NCBI GenBank assembly: GCA_002415845.1
Contig: DIAR01000011.1
Coordinates: 1-16,493 of the forward strand
DNA length: 16,493 bases
Source of the DNA: Candidatus Woesebacteria bacterium UBA5073
Lineage (GTDB): Bacteria; Patescibacteriota; Microgenomatia; UBA8517
Direction of reading: 5' to 3'
The notes below the pieces were generated by a model that saw only the letters and a program-made list of their open reading frames with translations, ran no database searches and was not told the DNA's origin. Position numbers and translations under genes: made by a program. This document shows positions 12,522 to 16,493 of the stretch, piece after piece (positions within the stretch are counted from its first letter, which is position 1; each line of letters opens with the position of its first letter).

Positions 12522-13214
12522 ATGAACCCCGAAATTATTTTTGAAGATCCCCATCTTCTAGTTCTCAATAAACCGGCCGGCTTTATCGTTAACGAGGCTT
12601 CCACTACCACCACACAACCCGTTGTTCAGACTTGGCTAAAAAAGAATTTTGATTACGCAATTGTTAAAGATGAGGAATACCGTTCGGGAATAGTTCATAG
12701 ACTGGACAAAGAAACTTCGGGAATACTGCTTATAGCCAAAGACAAGGAAACTTTTACCGAATTACAAAAAGCTTTTAAGGAAAGAAGGGTAGAGAAGACC
12801 TATGTGGCTTTGGTCCATGGAAAAGTACCCGATGAGGAAGGAGAGATAAACGCACCTGTCGGAAGACTGCCTTGGAGGAGGGATAGATTCGGAGTTCTTC
12901 CTGGAGGAAGGGAAGCAATGACCAAATACACCGTTCTTAAAAGAATTGAAAAAGACGGACAAAATTACACACTGCTTGAATTAAAACCAAAGACGGGCAG
13001 GACACACCAGATTAGAATTCACTTAAAACACTTAGGGTATCCGATTGTCGCTGATGATTTTTATGCCGGCCGCAAAACCGCTAGAAATGATCGTAGGTGG
13101 TGCCCGAGACTTTTTTTACATGCTCAAAGTATTTCTTTTGAACATCCGATAACCAAAAAAAGAGTCGAGTTTGAAGCCAAACTACCGCTTGAGTTGGAAA
13201 AACTTCTGAACTGA
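12522..13214 (+). CDS. RluA-family pseudouridine synthase
   Basis: Converts uridine to pseudouridine in rRNA or tRNA. The 230-aa product shows the RluA signatures: LLVLNKPAGFIV (residues about 12-23) and the catalytic HRLDKETSG (59-67, Asp62). VEKTYVALVHG (about 91-101) and LKPKTGRTHQIRIHLKHLGYPIVAD (about 153-177) follow. No S4 RNA-binding domain precedes the catalytic domain, so it is the short RluA/RluC-core type. The exact target uridines cannot be inferred. It is the last gene of the 11503-13214 operon and ends in TGA. Confidence 0.92.
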   Translation: MNPEIIFEDPHLLVLNKPAGFIVNEASTTTTQPVVQTWLKKNFDYAIVKDEEYRSGIVHRLDKETSGILLIAKDKETFTELQKAFKERRVEKTYVALVHGKVPDEEGEINAPVGRLPWRRDRFGVLPGGREAMTKYTVLKRIEKDGQNYTLLELKPKTGRTHQIRIHLKHLGYPIVADDFYAGRKTARNDRRWCPRLFLHAQSISFEHPITKKRVEFEAKLPLELEKLLN

Positions 13215-13218
13215 TATA

Positions 13219-13237
13219 CCTCTTCTTAAGAAAGGGG
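13219..13237 (+). terminator. Weak terminator hairpin after the RluA-type gene
   Basis: CCTCTT can pair with AAGGGG (six pairs, one G-T) around a 7-nt loop. Three Ts follow that are also the start of the next promoter's -35 box. The short T run makes it a weak terminator. Confidence 0.35.
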
Positions 13238-13266
13238 TTTACACGCATGAAAATTGTCCTTAAACT
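13238..13266 (+). promoter_or_regulatory. Promoter of the Kef-type antiporter gene
   Basis: TTTACA (13238-13243, 5 of 6) and TAAACT (13261-13266, 4 of 6) are separated by 17 bp. The -10 box ends 9 nt before the ATG at 13276. No Shine-Dalgarno site is present. Confidence 0.55.
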
Positions 13267-13275
13267 GAGTATGGT

Positions 13276-14973
13276 ATGGAACTGTCTGTATATGCCAACC
13301 TGATTGGTCTTCTTCTTTTTGCCGTGGTCGGCGGCAGCTTGGCCAGGTTTCTTAAAATTCAACCCCTGATTGGTTATATTCTTTTTGGTATCCTTTACCG
13401 GCTTATCTTTCCCCAGAATATTATTCTAATCGGGAAAGTGGCCGAAATAGGTTTGGTGTTTCTGTTGTTTTCGGTCGGGATTGAGCTCTCACTTTCCAAG
13501 TTGACCCGGGTTTTTAAGGTAGCTTTTTTTGGCGGTTTGATTCAAGTAATCTTAACGACCATTCTTGGTTTTATTGTTCTTAGGCTGTTTGGGGTTAACG
13601 TTAATACTTCGTTTATTTTGTCCTTCGGTTTTTCCATCTCCTCAACGGCCATCATTATCAAAACCTTAACCGATAAAAACGAAACGGACACTCTTTTCGG
13701 GGAAGTGATGATCGGTTGGTCGCTTCTTCAGGATTTGTTGGTGGTGCCGATGATGGTCGTTATTTTTGCCATGGGTAAAGGCACAAACGCCCTGGGAACC
13801 GATATTGTTTTTTCTCTGGTCAAAGCCCTCTTTGCCGTTTTAGCCGTTATCCTTTTGGGCCGCTTTATCGTTCCGCCCGTCATGCACAAGATATCTTCTT
13901 TTAAGTCGCGGGAGCTTATGACCCTGGCGGCCGTTGCTTTTGTTATTGCGACCGCCTACCTGACTTCGCTTCTTGGAGTTTCTTTTGCTTTAGGAGCCTT
14001 TTTGGCCGGGGTGGTTATTTCGGAGAGTCAGGAGAAACTGATGATCTTCTCGGAAACCCGTCCTTTAAGGGATATCTTTGTGGCCGTCTTTTTTGTCTCT
14101 TTAGGCTTTTTGGCCAACCCAGCCGTCATTGTTGCCAAACTGCCGCTCATCCTGTCGATTGCCCTTTTTGTGATTGTCGTCAAAAGCGTCATTACTTTTA
14201 TTGTGAACATCCTTTTCGGCTATCACGGCAAGACCGCCTTTGCGGTTTCCCTTGGCCTGGCCCAAATCGGGGAGTTTTCTTTCGTTCTTTTTTCCCTGGC
14301 CCTGTCACTGGGGATTATTTCGGAAGAGGCGGGGACAATCGGCATCACAACGGCCATTATCACTCTTCTGGCTTTTCCTTTCATCTATGCCAAAGTTACA
14401 CCGGTTTGGCGCTATTTTAGGAAAGTGGCGGTTAAGTATCCGAAATTGGGAGAATTTGTATCAGGTTGGGAGAGGAATACCAATGTACAGGAAAAAGAAT
14501 ACAAAGACCATATTATTATTTGCGGTTACGGCCGGGTAGGCGGTTGGGTCGGGAAAGCCTTGGAGACGGCCCAGATACCTTTTGTCGTTATCGACTACAG
14601 CCAGGAAGTAGTGGGGAGATTGAAGAAGGGTGGAGTTGAAGTTGTTTATGGTGACCCGACCGAGATTGAAGTCTTGGAGTATGCGGGCCTTAATAAAGCC
14701 AAAGCCATTGTCTTAGCTTTACCTGATAGGGTGGCTCAGGAAGAATTGGTAGCTTTGGTTCAAACCAAAGCGCCCGGTGTGAAGATTATATCCAGGGTTC
14801 ATGCCAATGAAGACTGGGACAAATTAAAGCTTTTGAAAGTCGATAAGATTGTTCAGCCGGAATTCGAAGCGGCGGTGGCGATTGTCCGTTCCATGCTGAC
14901 CTCAATGGGTAAGCCCAAGGAAGAAGTAGCCGAAAGAATAAAAAATCTAAGACTAAGCCGAGCCCAAAGTTAA
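13276..14973 (+). CDS. Kef-type cation/proton antiporter with RCK domain
   Basis: CPA2-family monovalent cation:proton antiporter in the cytoplasmic membrane, probably exporting K+ or Na+. The 565-aa protein has about twelve membrane segments (residues about 5-385). Family features include LKIQPLIGYILFGI near the start and LVFLLFSVGIEL. The SFGFSISSTAIIIKTL segment, LGVSFALGAFLAGVVIS and SLGLAQIGEFSFVLFSLAL also match CPA2 proteins. A cytoplasmic TrkA-N (RCK) domain begins at about residue 411 with the nucleotide-binding HIIICGYGRVGG. The fusion is standard for Kef proteins. No separate TrkA-C domain is evident at the end, and the protein stops after about 30 residues of helix. The next gene follows after 6 nt. 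Confidence 0.9.
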   Translation: MELSVYANLIGLLLFAVVGGSLARFLKIQPLIGYILFGILYRLIFPQNIILIGKVAEIGLVFLLFSVGIELSLSKLTRVFKVAFFGGLIQVILTTILGFIVLRLFGVNVNTSFILSFGFSISSTAIIIKTLTDKNETDTLFGEVMIGWSLLQDLLVVPMMVVIFAMGKGTNALGTDIVFSLVKALFAVLAVILLGRFIVPPVMHKISSFKSRELMTLAAVAFVIATAYLTSLLGVSFALGAFLAGVVISESQEKLMIFSETRPLRDIFVAVFFVSLGFLANPAVIVAKLPLILSIALFVIVVKSVITFIVNILFGYHGKTAFAVSLGLAQIGEFSFVLFSLALSLGIISEEAGTIGITTAIITLLAFPFIYAKVTPVWRYFRKVAVKYPKLGEFVSGWERNTNVQEKEYKDHIIICGYGRVGGWVGKALETAQIPFVVIDYSQEVVGRLKKGGVEVVYGDPTEIEVLEYAGLNKAKAIVLALPDRVAQEELVALVQTKAPGVKIISRVHANEDWDKLKLLKVDKIVQPEFEAAVAIVRSMLTSMGKPKEEVAERIKNLRLSRAQS

Positions 14974-14979
14974 ATTTAT

Positions 14980-15912
14980 ATGCCTGCCCGAAAAAGAAGA
15001 GTTTTATCACGAAGAAAGTTACAGAAGAAAAGACCGGTTAGTTTCAAAAAGAAACTGCTTTATTTTTTGCTTTTACCCTTTTTGTTGGTTTTGGGTCTGA
15101 TTCTTTTTACCTCCGATTGTTTGAAAGGCAGCACCAAGCTTTCGCTGGCCTCGATTACCGAGAGTGGGGATATCTACATCGATAATTTTGATCCGGAAGC
15201 CAAAGAAATAATTACCCTGGTTGTTCCGGCCAACACCCAATTGGAAGTGTCCCGGCAGTTGGGGACCTGGAAAGCGGGCAGTCTTTGGAAGTTGGGCGAG
15301 TCCCAACATTACGGCGGGAAATTAATTCAGGAAAGTATTTTGAAAAATTTCTATTTTCCGGTTAATGCCTGGGGGGAGGGCAGAGCCCATGGCCTGGTTT
15401 CCCGAAATATAACCGGTTTTCTGAAAGCTGTTTTTATGCCCTATAAATCAAGTTTGAAGATTGCCGATCGGTTGAAAGTCGCTTTCTTCTCAATGGGGGT
15501 CAAGGATTACAAGAGAAAGGAAATTAATCTGAAAGACACACCCTTCCTTAAAAAGATGCGCCTTATTGACGGGGAATTGGGCTATGTGGTTACCGAGGGG
15601 CGGATGGAAGAACTGTTGATTTATTTTTCCGATGCCAAAATTGCCAAAGAAGGGCGGAAGGTCAAAATTGATGACCGGACCAACCGTTATGGCTTGGCCG
15701 AGAATGTCGGTAAAACGATTGAAATAGTTGGTGCCAAAGTGGCGGTTATTACCAAAGGCAATAAAGAGGCAGGTGATTGTCAGGTTTATGGGAAAGACCC
15801 GACTTTAAATCAAAAGATCGTCGAGATTTTTGCCTGTAAGGAGATTAAAAAGGATTCGGGTGGTTTTGACTCGGTCATTATTCTTGGTGAAGAGTTTGCG
15901 AAAAGATATTAA
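14980..15912 (+). CDS. Degenerate LCP-like protein with LytR_C-type domain
   Basis: Membrane-anchored envelope protein related to LytR/CpsA/Psr proteins, judged by pattern only. The 310-aa product has a very basic N-terminus, one membrane segment (residues about 26-45) and a domain of about 150 residues. ITLVVPANTQLEV occupies the place of the LCP substrate-binding loop with PRDT, so the Arg and Asp are lost. The C-terminal region (about 226-306, VKIDDRTNRYGLAENVGKTIEIVG) has the LytR_C layout, with DRTN for the usual NGTG. It is probably not an active glycan ligase. It follows the antiporter gene after 6 nt without a clear Shine-Dalgarno site. Its stop overlaps the stop of the convergent TPR gene. 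Confidence 0.6.
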   Translation: MPARKRRVLSRRKLQKKRPVSFKKKLLYFLLLPFLLVLGLILFTSDCLKGSTKLSLASITESGDIYIDNFDPEAKEIITLVVPANTQLEVSRQLGTWKAGSLWKLGESQHYGGKLIQESILKNFYFPVNAWGEGRAHGLVSRNITGFLKAVFMPYKSSLKIADRLKVAFFSMGVKDYKRKEINLKDTPFLKKMRLIDGELGYVVTEGRMEELLIYFSDAKIAKEGRKVKIDDRTNRYGLAENVGKTIEIVGAKVAVITKGNKEAGDCQVYGKDPTLNQKIVEIFACKEIKKDSGGFDSVIILGEEFAKRY

Positions 15913-16493
15913 CTCTCTTCGGCTTGGGTTGGAACAAGCACTTCTTTTTTTCTGACCAATTCCGGAGGTGTATAGGAAACATAGTCAATTTTTTCCGGGA
16001 AGAAGGAAGCGGTGTCGCCGGCCTTTTTACCTCTTTGCACTTCACGCAAAAAAACTTCAACGTTCTCGGGGTCAATCGATTTGATATATGATTTATAAAC
16101 ATTACCTAAAGAAATTAATTTTTTCAGTCTGGCCGATAAATCATCGGGCAGGCGGCCGATGTATTTTCCGTCCATGGTCGTAATGGCGACCCTATGGCAG
16201 TGATCGTTAATCATAACTTCATCACCCGAATCCAACTTGCCGATGACACTCATACAGCCCAGATGAAGAAGGGAGACCATCTTAGTTTTACCTGGTTCTT
16301 CCAGGAAGACTTCGGGGGAGGAGGTTTTGGACGGGATGACGTCGCCGGATTTAATACCGGTCCACTTCTTGAGGGCTTTAATGGCGATGGAGTTGGAAGG
16401 ATCCAGATCGATAACCTGTTGGGCGATTTTCTTGGCCTTTGATATTTCTCCCAATTCGGATAAGGCTCTGGCCAATCGGTTTAAGGCATCGAC
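15909..16493 (-). CDS. TPR protein with conserved beta-rich domain (5' end outside window)
   Basis: Partial gene; the frame stays open to the window edge, so the N-terminus is missing. The visible 194 residues begin inside a tetratricopeptide repeat (LARALSELGEISKAKKIAQQ, then VIDLDPSNSIAIKALKKW), a protein-interaction helix pair. A linker of about 25 residues follows. A beta-rich module of about 70 residues comes next, with GDEVMINDHCHRVAITTMDG and KYIGRLPDDLSARLKKLI, loosely recalling HIRAN-like or other nucleic-acid-binding small barrels. A basic, then acidic tail ends in EVLVPTQAEES. More TPR units probably lie upstream. The precise function is unknown. It is convergent with the LCP-like gene, with overlapping stop codons. 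Confidence 0.7.
   Translation of the reverse strand, partial: VDALNRLARALSELGEISKAKKIAQQVIDLDPSNSIAIKALKKWTGIKSGDVIPSKTSSPEVFLEEPGKTKMVSLLHLGCMSVIGKLDSGDEVMINDHCHRVAITTMDGKYIGRLPDDLSARLKKLISLGNVYKSYIKSIDPENVEVFLREVQRGKKAGDTASFFPEKIDYVSYTPPELVRKKEVLVPTQAEES

Overview
This window is compact bacterial chromosome of about 43% GC by eye. It looks like a streamlined genome of the Candidate Phyla Radiation (Patescibacteria), possibly a Microgenomates relative. That placement is inference, based on short or overlapping gene spacing, small core proteins, an RF1 that lacks its N-terminal domain, an EF-P with arginine at its tip, and many short membrane or hypothetical proteins. TGA ends several clear genes (the EamA transporter, the 11503-12105 membrane protein, the RluA-type synthase), so UGA is a normal stop here and not the glycine codon of Gracilibacteria/Absconditabacteria.

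Layout. 1-1071: the classic rpsF-ssb-rpsR operon. 1093-2349: a membrane-anchored S41 protease, convergent with the leftward rpmE-prfA pair (2346-3377). 3392-5574: leftward hisS and an EamA-family permease. Upstream of hisS is a leader of about 120 nt with a consensus promoter, a 14-codon ORF and a hairpin. 5743-6747: a leftward membrane-anchored Ig-like/beta protein, divergent from an MBL-fold hydrolase (6833-7480). 7532-9352: dnaB plus an unrecognised 160-aa protein. 9353-10234: a repeat-rich, AT-rich stretch with a nested long hairpin and an orphan two-TM protein bracketed by inverted repeats, ending beside tRNA-Leu(CAA) (10235-10319). 10394-10954: efp, divergent from the tRNA and convergent with a YdjM-like membrane protein (10956-11420). 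11503-13214: a 7-TM protein, a DksA/TraR zinc-finger protein and an RluA-type pseudouridine synthase. 13276-15912: a Kef-type antiporter with an RCK domain and a degenerate LCP/LytR_C protein. 15909-16493: the 3' part of a leftward TPR protein that runs off the window.

Much of the window is translation and replication housekeeping (S6, S18, L31, SSB, DnaB, HisRS, RF1, EF-P, tRNA-Leu, pseudouridine synthase), with envelope and ion-transport genes between. The most striking signal is regulatory. For nearly every gene that begins a transcription unit, a sigma70-like -10 box ends only about 7-12 nt before the start codon, usually with a -35 box at 17-18 bp spacing. This predicts leaderless or nearly leaderless mRNAs. 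Several genes inside operons, and the two orphan genes near 9-10 kb, have Shine-Dalgarno sequences instead. No transposase, integrase, CRISPR array or obvious defence system is visible.
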